Shown here piece after piece: positions 1 through 11,530 of a stretch of 64,000 nt of DNA. Numbering within the stretch: position 1 is the stretch's first letter; each line of letters begins with the position of its first letter. Source of the DNA: Cydia pomonella (lineage: Eukaryota; Arthropoda; Insecta; Lepidoptera; Tortricidae); assembly GCF_033807575.1 (NCBI RefSeq), contig NC_084710.1, positions 24,192,857-24,256,856 of the forward strand. Direction: 5' to 3'. Under the pieces are notes generated by a model. It was not told where the DNA came from, made no database searches, and saw nothing but the letters and a program-made list of their open reading frames with translations. A program made the translations under genes and the position numbers.

Positions 1-137
1 ACAAATACTTAGAAAACATCCATGATTCAGGAAAAAATATCTGTGCTCATCGCACAAATAAATGCCGTGACCGGGATTCGAACCCAGGACCATCGGCTTC
101 ATAGGCAGGGTCACTACCCACTAGGTCAGACCGGACG
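1..137 (-). repeat. tRNA-derived SINE, family 1 (window edge)
   Basis: Read on the minus strand this has a tRNA-like head. An A-box-like CCTAGTGG lies near 118-128, and a B box (GGGTTCGAACCC type, one mismatch) at 73-85, followed by a non-tRNA body. The same body and head recur at 35994-36200 and, internally deleted, at 25477-25574. The copy is cut by the window start. It is a pol III-type retroposon and not a tRNA gene, because the head has no foldable anticodon arm and is joined to a repeated body. Confidence 0.8.
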
Positions 138-454
138 CCGGTCGGTCTGTGTAGGTAATAACTGTGGAATGTTGTTTTTTCCATATTATTGGTCCATTTA
201 GTTGAAGGGACTTCGACTACGCGTCTTTCAGTAGATCACTACTCAGGAATGTTTATGCTCCAGCTCCCGGTTTACAAGCATTGGGTCCTCCCGGCGCCCA
301 CTGCAATAATTCGACTCTGAGCATATATGTATTCACGATATGCGATAAGCATATACGTACTGTAAAACGTAAAACACACGTGTGAATTTCCTATTTTCCA
401 CACCTGTATCGTAAATAACTATTGTGACTTTTAATTTGGCATCAACAAATCATG
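138..454. other. no gene recognised
   Basis: AT-rich sequence without a recognisable coding frame or repeat boundary. Confidence 0.4.
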
Positions 455-600
455 GAGTCTACATCAAAATCAAAAATCAAAATCAAAATATTCTTTATTC
501 AAATAGGCCTAGCAACAAGCACTTTTAAATCGTCAAATTTTACAAATATCATCTTAATCTAAATATCAGAGCAATTTATTGATGCAGTTATTATTGTTCT
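455..600 (-). mobile_element. LINE 3' end remnant
   Basis: On the minus strand this reads as a LINE 3' untranslated end: AAGTGCTTGTTGCTAGGCC, then a short stretch ending in AATAAAGAATATT, then tandem TTTTGA units (about 470-492). The same 3' end, on the plus strand, lies at 42180-42301 with a different terminal repeat. No coding part remains. Confidence 0.6.
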
Positions 601-744
601 AAAAAAAACATTGAACTATTATAGATATGGTAAACTTAATAATAAGAATTTCACAAAAAGATCGTCAAACATCAAAACATCAAGTACCCGGACCTGAACC
701 CGGGTATGTACTTAACTACGACCAAAAGAGAGGTATGGGCAATG

Positions 745-1027
745 CGAATGTCATCTCATCTCGCTTAGTGTGGTAGGGCACTTGGGCACAGCACAGCGGA
801 TGTCATTCCAGATCTAGAGCAGAACCCAACTGGGGAAGTACCTCCACCTTACAGAAAACCGCAGCCATATAACACTAGACCCTACTCATAGTGTTGTGTT
901 CCTGCGGTAAGTAATGTTGCCAGAGCTCAACGAGGTTGCGGGGTGTTAGGGTCGGCAACACGCCTGTAACACCTCTGGAGTTGCATGCGTCCATAGGCTA
1001 CGGTAACCGCTTAGTATAAAAAAGTGC
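745..1027 (+). repeat. SINE-like repeat, family 2
   Basis: Strongly similar by eye to 37165-37430. Both contain CCCAACTGGGGAAGTAC, TACTCATAGTGTTGTGTTCC, and an end with GTCCATAGGCTACGGTAACC or similar followed by TAGTATAAAA. Shorter pieces lie at 31692-31760 (plus) and 38714-38802 (minus). It has no coding capacity. The family class is inferred from its length, dispersion and A-rich end. Confidence 0.65.
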
Positions 1028-1325
1028 TCTATATATTAAACAACATGAAGGATGCAAAATTATCTTGCAAGTTGCCCGGTTTGATGCACTCATCATATGG
1101 CTTCACTCTTTTCCTAGTTTAGTATCTGATCAATGATAATGACAGTACTACAAACCTCGAGGCCACAGATACGCTAGCCCGTCCGGGCATTCGACTCGCC
1201 TCCGTGTGTTAGTAAATAATGCAAAAATACTAGCATCTCACCTCACCACAACATGCCAGTGATATTCAATATAACATTGCCAATATTCACGGCAAAAACC
1301 TGGCATCCGCCGCGTCGGTTATCAA

Positions 1326-1369
1326 CTCGTATGTTATCGACTAGATTCTCGTATGTTATCGACTCGATT
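1326..1369. repeat. 22-bp tandem duplication
   Basis: Two adjacent 22-bp units beginning CTCGTATGTTATCGACT differ at one base, and a diverged third start follows. Confidence 0.7.
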
Positions 1370-2454
1370 CTCGTCGGTTATCGGCATTCAGTTGCAAATC
1401 GTCGGGTTTTCTTTATGGAACGGAATTAAGTAGGCTACTAGCGACATGATACATTTTTATATCCTTTTAGATTGGCGTTAACGCTTCACGATTGTTACCT
1501 CGTTTACATGTCTTTTAATATTGTTAGTCACCACAATATTTACTTTTGCGTAATCCTAAACCTACCATCATGAAATAGAAATAAAAAATAGAAATATTAA
1601 ATTATTTATTGTCAGACCACAGGTAAAAATATAAAAGATGTTAATGGTGACAAGTCTGCCATATTTATGGTGTAGAATATTGAATTGGTATTACTATATG
1701 GATTGTTTCCAACAGATTTTGCATTATGAAGCGGTTAAGATTCGAGGTCACCAGGTCATGACATATATACGCGTTTACTAGTCAAGCAATACTAAGCCTC
1801 AGCACTTCTCATTTTATATTTCAACAGACCCATTTTACAAATAAAGAAGAATATGTATAATTGTTACACTATAGTGTAAATGAAATCTAAATTATAAACC
1901 GGCTACTTTGATGCGCTTGCTTGCTTGACTTTTGAATCGTTATAGATTTGTAAAATTGTTTTCTGTAGCTTTATAAGTGTAGCTAGAAAGGTAGATAACG
2001 AAATTATAAAGTTAGGGATGGTCTCTTAAGACCATTTTGGTATATCAACATGGGAATTGATAGCTGCCCTCAGTGCTAAAAAAATCACCCTACATGTATA
2101 TATTTCATCTACGATAAATAATCAAACAGTATAGTATAAGAACTTGTAACTTGCTTAGGGGCAAGTGCAAACTGCTCCGAAACCTTCAACTCCAGCAACT
2201 TGCAACAGCCCGAACAGCAATAAGCATACATTTGCGGAGTTACGTGCTCAATTAGGAGCTAGGCTAAGGCTAAGTCTCAGGTAAAGTGCTTCTAAATAAT
2301 TCCGTGTGGGTCATGCAAGTTAGAAGTCGCATGCCCCGGACCCCGGGCAATTCCAAGTTGGAACTGGACAAGTTCTATTAAAAGATTGAAAATAGCTAAA
2401 TGGGTTTACGGGTAACACGAACAAGTTAGGCTTTGATTTTAAAACGGCATGCTT
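1370..2454. other. no gene recognised
   Basis: AT-rich, with frequent stops on both strands. I see no recognisable protein fragment and no clear repeat edges. Confidence 0.4.
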
Positions 2455-2600
2455 AAGATAAATAGATAGATAATCCGTTTATTTGTTTGCCACAATACAC
2501 ACAGGAAATACAAATAATAAAATAACAAAAAAAAACAGTTAATACAAAATCAAAAGAGAGAAATACACATTTATACAAAATAGAAGTATAAATACTATTC
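2455..2600 (-). mobile_element. LINE 3' tail with GATA-type repeat
   Basis: On the minus strand a T/A-rich untranslated end runs into AACAAATAAACGGATTATC and then TATC units (2457-2472). This arrangement, in which a 3' UTR ends in a short tandem repeat instead of a plain poly(A), resembles 45346-45480. No coding sequence remains. Assignment to LINEs is by analogy. Confidence 0.4.
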
Positions 2601-2928
2601 CATACATATAGATAAATCACATGGAGTCGCTTTAAGAGCTTACCCCTATGTCGAAAAGCTCGGCTAATGGTCATATGTATTGTATGGACTGACGTTTATT
2701 TGCATACATTTGACGTGCCACTCCCCCGCTATAATCGACAGACTGTAATGTACAGAAAATTACTTACAGGTAAGGTATCTCCAGTTGTTAAATCCTCAAA
2801 GTATTTTTAGCTTTTATGCAATTCTATTACAAATACTTAAGTTGCGTTTTAGACTATGTTTGTGTTTTTTCTTTTATATTGAGCGTAAGTTTCTAATCGA
2901 TGAAGTTACTAGAGAATGGCCTCAAGAG

Positions 2929-3167
2929 TAGGGTTGCCATCCGTCCGGGTTTCCCCGGATTTGTCCTAGTTTAGAGGGCGTCCGGGGAGCGTCCGAGAGG
3001 GACTTCATTTGTAGTCCGGGTTTAAAAATTTAAAGCCTTAGGCCGCCCGCGACACACGCACAACCTGTTTAAAAAAAAACTTTGGACATGTCCGGGTTCT
3101 GGACTCTAAAATCCGGGGTTTTCACGCGTCTTGTCCTCGTTTCCAAATTTTAGAGATGGCAGCCCTA
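2929..3167. mobile_element. non-autonomous hAT-type element
   Basis: This is a 239-bp element with imperfect terminal inverted repeats: TAGGGTTGCCATC at the left, and TAGGGCTGCCATC when the right end is read inward. It is flanked by an exact 8-bp duplication CTCAAGAG at 2921-2928 and 3168-3175. Eight-base duplications with a YAGGGNTGCC-like end are characteristic of hAT transposons. There is no transposase frame inside. Confidence 0.85.
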
Positions 3168-3246
3168 CTCAAGAGTGATCTAAAATGGCACTAGGATTTT
3201 TCAAAACCTGCTGGCTGAACCTTCTGCTAGTTCTGCTCCTGAATGA

Positions 3247-3635
3247 TTGAACATCGTTATTATCGTTACCTCCGCTATACCCAAAAATCGTATAATGCGA
3301 GTGGTGTACAACAACGCCTTCAGGGTGCTGGTTGGGCTGCCTAGGTTCTGCAGCGCCTCCGCCATGTTTGCGGAGGCACGAACCGACGGCTTCGAAGCAA
3401 TTATACGCAAGAACGCGGCTTCATTACTGCGTAGAACCAGGGATAGCACAAACAGCATTCTGAAGATGATTGCTGATCACGTTTGTTGTCCCATAATGAT
3501 AAGTCTAATTAAATTAATTAAGTCTAATATAACTTTTAAGTATTAAAATTAGTTTTTAAATATTATCTTATGTAATACTAACAAAAAATGGGATCACTGT
3601 TATATCGAAATAAAGAATTGATATGATATGATATG
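3247..3635 (+). pseudogene. LINE reverse transcriptase C-terminal remnant
   Basis: The plus-strand frame ends at 3546. From about 3280 it encodes a stretch that I recognise from the C-terminal part of insect non-LTR retrotransposon polyproteins: RVVYNNAFRVLVGLPRFCSA, followed by an ARTDGF motif and an arginine-rich RRTRDSTNSILKMIA segment. The upstream endonuclease and polymerase motifs are absent, so this is a strongly 5'-truncated copy. After the stop come a short A/T-rich 3' UTR, AATAAAG, and tandem TGATA units at about 3617-3635, which look like the terminal tail. No convincing target duplication was found. It cannot encode an active enzyme. Confidence 0.7.
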
Positions 3636-3640
3636 GAAAC

Positions 3641-4765
3641 TAATTTTCAAAAAAGATAAACATGTGATAGTTTTCAGGGCATGATTTCGGTTTTCAAAAA
3701 TTGTACAAATTTTTTTTGGCTTCACCAAAACATACAGCTTCTGTAAAATAACTGTTTCAGTAAAGTCAACATGAAGGTCATTGTCTGTTTTTAACTACAC
3801 GCTGGAAAACAAAACATTAAGTAAGTAATACGAACGAGAGCCAACTTTCCTCTCGCTCACTTAGGATCAAATTGAAACGAAGCCGATTCAATTTGCCGAG
3901 TACTGGAGTAGTTATATTGAAGCGAGCATTTCCCTCGTGTTTTGATAGGTGGAGTGAAGGTACGTGGAGACGTATCTGGAACGCCGGGGGTCTCTTCGAA
4001 CCTATCTATACAAAATGGACGTTAATTTTATCTCATTTTGATATTAGGGTCATACACATTTTTTTGCAAACTCGTTCGCGTTTTTTGTAGACATCGTAAA
4101 GTTAGGGGAACAGAAAGTTAATTTTTACACGGTACCTTTACAGGCAGGGTACATTTTTTCAGTATTAGTGACTCAAATAAGAAAAACGGGATATGTATGT
4201 GTATAAACAGCTTACTCAATTTCCCGGTAGATGGCACTTTTTATTTTTTACAACTAACGAACGCTTGTCTACCGTGGATTTTATAAGGTAATTATTTTGT
4301 TTTGTATTTTGTGTGATTTGTGTGGAGTTTAAGTACAGCCAAATAAACAAACTACTGTTTATAATTAAACGAGTTGTTTGATTTTGAGCTTTCCCTTTCG
4401 AGACCAGAGTACAGAATATACATGGTCCTTCGAACCGGTATAAGTCTCAGAGGCTTTAACTTTAGTTATATTGTCCACAGAAGTGACCTTTTTCTAAAAT
4501 GCGTTAGACCCATTATTCACTCTTATATAGAGTGTTTTTTTTCTGATTCTCACTCAGCTATGCTCTGTGAGGTGGAAATAAAGATCATAGCAAACTACTT
4601 TTATTGTGACTAGCCCCAAAAACCTGAAAAAAATGTAGACTGTCTATATTTTCTATGCGACAGGCAAAATTTTTCTCGCGGTTTCGGAGTTAGTCTTTTA
4701 GCAAAACACACATTCACCTGACATAATCTTCATCATCCTCCTCATATTGTTCTCACCTAAAAAAA
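3641..4765. other. no gene recognised
   Basis: Only short unrecognised open stretches are present, for example 4374-4613. No motif or repeat edge could be assigned. Confidence 0.4.
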
Positions 4766-4980
4766 CAAGCCAATTCGAACGTGCACTGACATCAAACAGA
4801 TATTAGAATGACATGGAATCATATCAGTTAGCTGTCATCCACGCGGGCATCTCACTCGCACTAATAGGTACTTGTGCGGACAAGTCTGAGCGAAATGAAC
4901 GCACGAATGACAGCTAACTGATATAATGCCAATATTATTCTAATATCGGTTTGATCTCAGTGCAAGATCGAATTGGTCTG
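4766..4980. mobile_element. palindromic MITE (GGCCAATTCG group)
   Basis: Two arms of about 70 bases are inverted copies of each other. The left arm begins CAAGCCAATTCGAACGTGCA and the right, read inward, CAGACCAATTCGATCTTGCA; both reach a shared core AGTTAGCTGTCAT. The arms flank a short unique centre. There is no coding capacity. The ends match the MITE at 49042-49208, so these are diverged copies of one family. The target duplication is unclear. Confidence 0.85.
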
Positions 4981-6737
4981 AAGGTCTTGAAAAATCACTC
5001 CGCATATTTTAGCGCATGCAAGATACCAATAACAGATTTCTAAAATTCGAATGCCGCTTCGAATGACAGGCGCGTTGTCATCCATAAATATTAAACACGA
5101 TCCTGATTCCGATAAGGCACATTTTTACAGCTTCGCGCCTTATCAGAACCGTTCGATAGACGCAAAAGATGCCGCCGTAACGAACCTTTTATGTTTCCCT
5201 CCCTACGTTTTCTTCGCGAAAATCATAATGTCTTTCACCACCCGAAGGTCGGTATAATTTGGCATGCATTAGACTAGGACCCTGGGGCTACGCACAATCC
5301 CTCTTTTTGTTTTAATGCATCGGACAGACTTTTCCTTTCTTCCTCTTAATAAATATGTAAAGGACCTCATTGTGCTGAAAACTCCATTTTTTAGCAGGTT
5401 TAAAAAAAGTTGAAGGGTCGTTTCAAAGGCTTGTTTAATAATTCATTACGCACAGACGGGCTCGCGTATAATCTAAATAATCTGCTTCGCTAAGATCAAG
5501 TAACTACGAATCATCAGAACACCCTACTAAGGTTATGTAATCTTCTTATTCATCTTATTTCCTCCATAGTATAGTATAACTTGAAGTTTATAATACATAC
5601 ATAGATAGTTTAGCTAATCATTAAGCATAATTAAATATGTGTCTAGCCGCATCAACATCAATCCATACCATTTTTTTAATAGTCCATAATTATGTCACCG
5701 TCCTGTGTGTTGCAACTTAGCTGCCGTCATAGGCTGCACATAAACATATGACATAAAGGTAAGTAAATAAGATGAACACGCACATCCCACAACACGTTTA
5801 CGTTCTCGAGCTTTACATCATCTGAATAGACGCTTTGATGACGGCAAAAGTTAGTACAATTTGTTGAAAACTTTTCGTTCCGGGAAAACGTTTCGTAAAA
5901 AATACCCGAAAATTTTTCATCACGTTTACCCAATAATATCGACAAAAAATATGATAATGCGGCGAAAAATGGCGACGGAATGACATCTGCCGCGCGGCGA
6001 TAAGCCCGCAGCTGTCTGTACCTACCGGCGATTTATGTGTCCGCAAAAACATACTTAGGTATTAACCGAACGCCGATAAAGGAGCGGGGGAAAAGGGTGT
6101 AAAACCTTATCAAGCGTTCTTGTGTTATTGACTCGCGTGCCGGCAGATGCGGGAATTCCAGCAAATATGAGCTGCGGCGCGATGAGCGCCTAATGAACTT
6201 GTTCACAAACACTCCGAACAGCGAGTTTACTGTTGGTGTTTGTACACGCTTTCATTCCAAATGTTATTTAGCACAAAGGATCGTGGCCTTTGTCTCCCAA
6301 ATCCCGACGACGCGTAAATGGATACTCATAAATTAAGAGCGATTCTTTGTTTCGCAAGATGGCGCGGAATTAATTCGGCACCTGCTACCGCCCGTATCGA
6401 GCGAACTTTTTACAACATTCCATTATTTAAAGATTGTCCCTACATCTTTACTGCGTCGCTCGCGGCCTTCCTTTTATTTGAATATGTCGGGCGGGTCAGC
6501 CGTGAATGTAACAGAAATCCAATATCTTTGTGAAAAGTTACCCGTGAGTGAAACACGCCTCGATGTGTTTTAAACACGCATAAAGTCATGTATCTCGAGC
6601 GACGGGTAGATTAATAAAGTGAAGGCCGAAATTCATTTGTAATATGAATCTAGGTTGAGATCTAAGCAATGTGCCATCATTCAGACTGTAATCGGACAAT
6701 TTTTAAACTTTATCACAAAGATGTAAGGTATACCATT
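4981..6737. other. no gene recognised
   Basis: A long stretch without an assignable feature. The part around 5900-6550 is richer in CG than its surroundings and has overlapping short open frames on both strands. None has a recognisable motif. Confidence 0.35.
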
Positions 6738-6903
6738 GGTTAGTTAAGAGTGCCGTTAGTATAGAGCCGGAGATATGGAGGGTTCGTGCAGGGCGAAGTG
6801 TGGGTCGTCACGTGCCGGGCACCCGCGCTGAAACATCTACTATTCAAGTTGAATAGGATGTTACAGTGCTCGGGTTTACTAACAACGTCACTCTTAACTG
6901 ACC
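6738..6903. mobile_element. short inverted-repeat element
   Basis: Ends are inverted copies: GGTTAGTTAAGAGTGCCGTT at the left and, read inward from the right, GGTCAGTTAAGAGTGACGTT. It is probably a MITE; no coding capacity is visible. Confidence 0.65.
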
Positions 6904-7090
6904 TTTTGCCGTTGAAAGAAATCGTTATATGATTTTTTAGACAACAGCCAATAATGATACTGTGTCCAAATCGTCAGGTTAATTAAATGTGGATATAAAA
7001 CACCAATATCTCATTGAAAAAGAGCTTCTGAAAGCTTTAGAAATGCCCTTGTAAGTGACAGTCTAAAAAAGTACACCAAAAACACCAGTA

Positions 7091-7206
7091 GGGCTAAGAT
7101 GGTCGGTTCTTTATCATTTGTCACCATGCCTGTCACATTCTAACAAGTATGTAAGTGCGAAAGTGACGGGCATAGTGACAAGCGATAAAAATGGAACCAT
7201 GCGGCC
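7091..7206. mobile_element. short palindromic MITE
   Basis: The 116-bp element is almost entirely two inverted arms. The left arm contains GTTCTTTATCATTTGTCAC and ATGCCTGTCAC; the right arm read inward has GTTCCATTTTTATCGCTTGT and ATGCCCGTCAC. Non-coding. Confidence 0.8.
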
Positions 7207-9239
7207 ACTGCAGGACTGTAATCAAGAAGAGTCTTATTCACGAACAAATTTCCATAACCTCTAAACTAAAAGTAACTCTTCACGAAGTCCTTAATCGCAA
7301 AGACTGAACAAGTTAAAAATAATAATTCTGAAGATGATTTATAAGAGTTTCCCCCTCTGCAATGAAAAACACGCAGAAAGTGGAGAACTTATTCTTGTGT
7401 CAGGATAAATATCTCAAAATAAATGACTTAGAAATATCTTTATACACATTGACTAATATCTCTCGAGCCTCTATTGTGACCAAACCCGGGCGTTGAAGTA
7501 GTCATGTGTGCTCAAATGGAATGCGCGCGTCGCCTTCCAATACCCTCTCAAGAATGCGCCGTTATGAAGGTATAACTAAAAGGTTGGAAGGGTTCCGAGC
7601 ACGAGGGGAATTTAATGAGTTCTGGCGGTCGCACGGCCGGACCTTAGTAATTAATTCGTCCCTCTCAGGCATTCAGGTGCTGGGTGACAAGTAGTTTAAG
7701 TCAAAAGTCCTGGCTAAATCTCTTTTTTTACGTTTACAAGCCGTTGGTTGAACGGAGTGGAGAAGAAAATACTTGCAAGTGGCTTAAAAATACGTTGACA
7801 ATCAAAATTTAGATATAATTTTATTACTCACACGTCCTTTATTTTACAAAATGTCAATCTAATTAACCCAAACAAAAGTAACAAAACATAATTTGTTCAA
7901 AATATTCTCTTTTTTGCTTTGATGCATAAACGCAAAGATTTGCGCTTTGCTTGCTTCCGCCGTGGTATAAAAAAACTTTAAATAGTGTTTTAAATATCGA
8001 ATTTGTCGTGTTTCATTTCAAAAGCATTGAAAGTACCGATAGTGATTACCTTTGGACTTTCATTAAAACATCTTAACGTTTAATATTCACCTCCTGACTA
8101 TTATTATTTACGAAAACGGGACCTAATCTTCTAAATCAAGTTTCAAAATTTCCTCTGACGTTCAAGTCAATGAAGAACAACATCAAGTTCGTAAAACTCA
8201 GCTAAATGTTGATATCATATCGAGACCACGGGAACAATGCCATCCTCAAAACATGGCAGGTAATTTTAAAACTTAAAAATAGAATGTTTACATCAGTCTG
8301 TCAGGAGAGATTACCTAAAATATCTGAGATAGTATGACAACTCAAGACGGCTGGTAACCCCATTCGGCCAGGGTTCTACCTAATCGTCGTAACAAACACG
8401 ATTCGCTGCTCTAAAATTATTCATTACTGAGCTCTTTACTCAATAGGTAAATGGGATTTCAGGAACTTCGGGTCAGCGGGTCTCTAAAGGCGGACCTTTA
8501 ATATTTGTGTAGCCCTTTGAATAAGTAGGAGTGATGTTCTCATTTTGCAACTTGTTACAATTATGATGTTTTTTCATACGATCTTGATAGGATTCATAAT
8601 GAATTATGCGCGCACCAGCCAATCGGCGCGATCAATTGTAGGTATCATATCAAATATCAATATCAAAACCTTAGCAGGTTTTAATTTAATATCAAAATAC
8701 TGTTGTAGGTAAAGTTCGTAGAAACTTGTTAACGACGTCACCTTAAAAATAAGTGAAGACACATGTGTCATGTTTCTATGAACATGGTACTAGAGCACCG
8801 ATATTACTGGAAGGAAAACCAGTTGCTATACATTGGGACCGTGCGAAGTGCATGGTGGGGGTAAGTAAAGCGATCCCAGCACATAAGGTGGTAAAAATTT
8901 GAACTAACTGCGGATAGCGTCTTTAACATTTCGTACAATTATATGGCTCGAAATGAAACTTTGATTTACGATTACTCCTGAAATATTCATTTAAATTGAA
9001 TGGTGTAAGGGACCATTGTAATCTGTATGAAATGCTTAATATTTATTTTGATAATTGTTAATTATGTATCCATGTAAATAGCTTTGCAAATGCCACATAT
9101 TACGTGATCTTTTTCTAGAAGTTAAGAATGGATATAGTAAGTTATCCTTAAAAGATAGACATTTAACATCGTGGACTTTTTTGAAGACCTATGAATGAGA
9201 AACAACCCCACCATACATTGTGTTGTTATAGCTCAAACG
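7207..9239. other. no gene recognised
   Basis: AT-rich and without assignable genes or clear repeat borders. Confidence 0.35.
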
Positions 9240-9475
9240 GATTAGGCAGTGTTTTCGATTAAATAAATAAAATAAATAATAATAATAAATAATAAAGCTC
9301 CTAGCCAGCCTGATTTTTTCCGACAACATCGTTATATTTCAAACAATTTACACAAAACCTTAACAAGTTATATACTTAAACCTTCCTCAAGAATCACTCT
9401 ATTGATAGATGAAAGTCGTATGAAAATCCGTTCAGTAGTTTTTAGTTTTGGAGTAGTTTTATAAGATGTAGTGAA
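9240..9475 (+). repeat. A-rich tail followed by dispersed repeat
   Basis: AATAA-type simple repeats lie at 9264-9297. They are followed by sequence containing ATGAAAATCCGTTCAGTAG and TTATAAGATGTAGTG, which I recall as the end of a widely dispersed insect repeat. The class is uncertain. Confidence 0.4.
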
Positions 9476-9772
9476 TTGACGTTTTCCCCTAGACTTGCGG
9501 ACACTAGGTTGCGTGACATTCGTGCACGCTCCCAATACGTCCTAGATTTGATCATAGAACGTGATACCACTGGAATTCCTAAGTGGCCATTGCAATACAA
9601 ATACAGTAACCCATTCCGGCCGCTTGTTGTCCTTATGTGGTGTACACACGCAGAATATGCAGAACATTGCTCAGTACCCAGAGTGAATACACAACACGTG
9701 CCTAAGCTTAACCCCATACATAATGAGGATAAACGTGCAAAGCTCAACCCAGATGGTGCTAGTTCCAGTTAA
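9476..9772 (+). CDS. unrecognised open frame, doubtful gene
   Basis: About 98 codons are open on the plus strand, and the opposite strand is open over nearly the same interval (9442-9747). The plus-strand frame has a basic N-terminal part (RLADTRLRDIRARSQ) and a Cys-containing middle. No domain, signal peptide or membrane segment was recognised. It starts directly after a dispersed repeat. It could be an eroded transposon frame, an exon, or chance. Both strands being open weakens the coding case. Confidence 0.12.
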   Translation: MTFSPRLADTRLRDIRARSQYVLDLIIERDTTGIPKWPLQYKYSNPFRPLVVLMWCTHAEYAEHCSVPRVNTQHVPKLNPIHNEDKRAKLNPDGASSS

Positions 9773-10397
9773 AATATTTTTGTTCATGGAGTATGAATTG
9801 ATTAACAATTAAACGGAGCAGAAGATATAGCATAGAATAAGTAAAAACTTTAGTTAGGTATCAAAAAGTGCTGTTATATAATCTGGGTTTTTAACCTAGT
9901 CTGGGGACAAACCTGTCGCATAGCGTATTTAGTAAAACAATCTGTCCAAGCGGATGTTATGCGAAATTCAGCATCGTATTCGATGCCAGCATATTATAGA
10001 ATATACCTATCAATAGGTATTGTAAACTTAAATAATAATCATTATAAAATAACAAAAACACAGTGCAAATTACATTTTTTTTACAGAAAAGATAAAATAT
10101 TGGACCGATTTATCCCAAGCAATCTCTTTCAGGCAATCTTTGGGATTCAATCTATCTTAATGAAACATCTACGAATATGGAGGTTTATTCATAGGTTGTG
10201 ATTACAATCAGAATACACCGCCTGGGTGCTTTCGTATTCAGAATCAGAATCAGAAATTTATTGGTAAAACTCAACATTTTACATATCGTTTTTTCTTAAC
10301 CTAGGTACATATAAAAAAAAAAACTAAAAATAATTTAAATAATTCATTAAAATACTGGTTCAATGACCAATAGGTACAATTATTATGCAATAGGCAG

Positions 10398-10925
10398 TTA
10401 TTTATGTGAGTGGGTCAATGATATACCTAGTTCATTGAGTGATTTAATTTTCTCAAAAAATTCTTCAATGGTGTGACAAGCCATGAGTAACAAAATATTT
10501 TTCAGTTTATTTTTAAAAATTGCGTCAGATCGTGATTCTTTTATATCAGCTGGAAGAGAGTTGTAAATCTTGGGCCCCAAGACACCAAGTGATTTCCGAA
10601 CCCTAGCGAGTCTCCGAGATGGCACGTCTAGCAGGTGCTGGCCATGCGTGGTCCGACCAGTGGCGTGGTGCTGCGCGCGAGTCGGATGCGACGCGAAGCT
10701 CTGCCTAACGTACAAGGCGGCTTCAAGAATGTAAACGCTGGGTAGGGTAAGTATTTTTAGTTCTTTAAAAAGATTCTGTGCTGGATGATCGTGAGGTTTT
10801 TTAGCCATTATTCGAACAGCCCGCTTTTGAGCTTTTGGAACCTTGTCGCGGTCCGCCGCCGTCGCCCAAAGGTCAACACCATAGATAAGGATGGAATGGA
10901 AGTACCCGTAATATGCCTTTTTCCC
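10398..10925 (-). pseudogene. LINE polyprotein C-terminal fragment
   Basis: The open frame runs up to 11024 on this strand, but LINE similarity starts only near 10925. The recognisable part begins with YYGYFHSILIYGVDLW, the region after the polymerase thumb in Jockey/CR1-like LINEs. It continues with an AQKRAVRIM segment, a LPSVYILEAALYV helix and a conserved GPKIYNSLPADIK block near the C terminus. The catalytic YADD box is not present. The stop at 10398 is followed by the 3' UTR. Loss of the catalytic core makes it non-functional. Confidence 0.75.
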
Positions 10926-11046
10926 CGTAACCCGTAATATGCTTATTTGGACTACTTGTCTGTTAGTACCATCGCCGGCACAGTTTGTAAATCTTATTAC
11001 AACTAAGTAGAGAAGATTCAACAATTGTCAGTGTTTGCTCTTACTT

Positions 11047-11106
11047 TAGCGGCACCCTAGCCTAGTTTGGTAGTGACCTGCCTACAAAGCAGGCAGTCTC
11101 GTATTA
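11047..11106. repeat. SINE-like fragment inside LINE remnant
   Basis: The segment contains CCTAGTTTGGTAGTGACCTG and CTACAAAGCAGGCAG. It resembles the tRNA-like head of SINE family 1 read on the plus strand. It sits where the polymerase core of the surrounding LINE is missing. Confidence 0.35.
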
Positions 11107-11161
11107 CAACATGTCTCCCACAACAGGGCTTTAAGTGCAGGGCTCGATTCTACTCGCTAAA

Positions 11162-11442
11162 TCAACCATAATAGCGTAATTTCAAAATCAGAAGCGAAAT
11201 GTTGATACAATCAAATGCCCTCGAAGAATCCAATAACACCATTATCGTACCATTTACTATATCCTGTGCTGCCAGGACCTCATCAATGACATCAAGGAGG
11301 GCCGTGGAAATACCTCGTTTCTTCCTAAAGCCTGATTGGTTTTCGGGTAAAATATTAATAGATTCCAAATAGTTTGACACTTGATCATACACTACCTTTT
11401 CCATTATTTTCGACAGGTAGGGCCATATCGTAGGATATCAAA
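11162..11442 (-). pseudogene. LINE reverse transcriptase N-terminal fragment
   Basis: The minus-strand frame encodes the fingers and early palm of a Jockey/CR1-like reverse transcriptase. It contains LSKIMEKVVYDQ, then the conserved NQSGFRKKRGISTALL block, then a palm segment MVLLDSSRAFDCI. That last stretch corresponds to catalytic motif A; the first aspartate is retained. It stops after KLRYYG, where the canonical protein would continue into the YADD region. It belongs with the piece at 10398-10925. Confidence 0.8.
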
Positions 11443-11503
11443 GTACGTTAAAGTGAAAGCATCAACCACATCACTGCCTGGAACCTTCAAAAAATATTAT
11501 TTA

Positions 11504-11530
11504 CTACCCACTAGGCCAGACTGGTCGCTG
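11504..11530 (-). repeat. SINE family 1 head fragment
   Basis: CTACCCACTAGGCCAGACTG followed by GTCG matches the outer end of the family 1 SINE at 1-137 and 35994-36200. Only this end remains. Confidence 0.5.

Larger units (their letters stand above)
10233..11442 (-). mobile_element. internally rearranged LINE copy
   Basis: Two parts of one non-LTR retrotransposon lie in order on the minus strand. A reverse transcriptase N-terminal piece is at 11162-11442 and a C-terminal piece at 10398-10925. Between them only about 240 bp of unrelated, SINE-like DNA replaces the roughly 250 codons expected for the polymerase core. The 3' end runs to tandem AGAATC-type units at about 10233-10253, which look like the terminal tail. 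Dead copy. Confidence 0.75.

Noticed and set aside
73..128. tRNA gene on the minus strand
   Set aside because: It has A and B boxes, but the same sequence with the same body is repeated at 36 kb. No anticodon arm can be folded.
3201..3458. Minus-strand protein of 85 codons
   Set aside because: It is the antisense of the LINE fragment on the plus strand.
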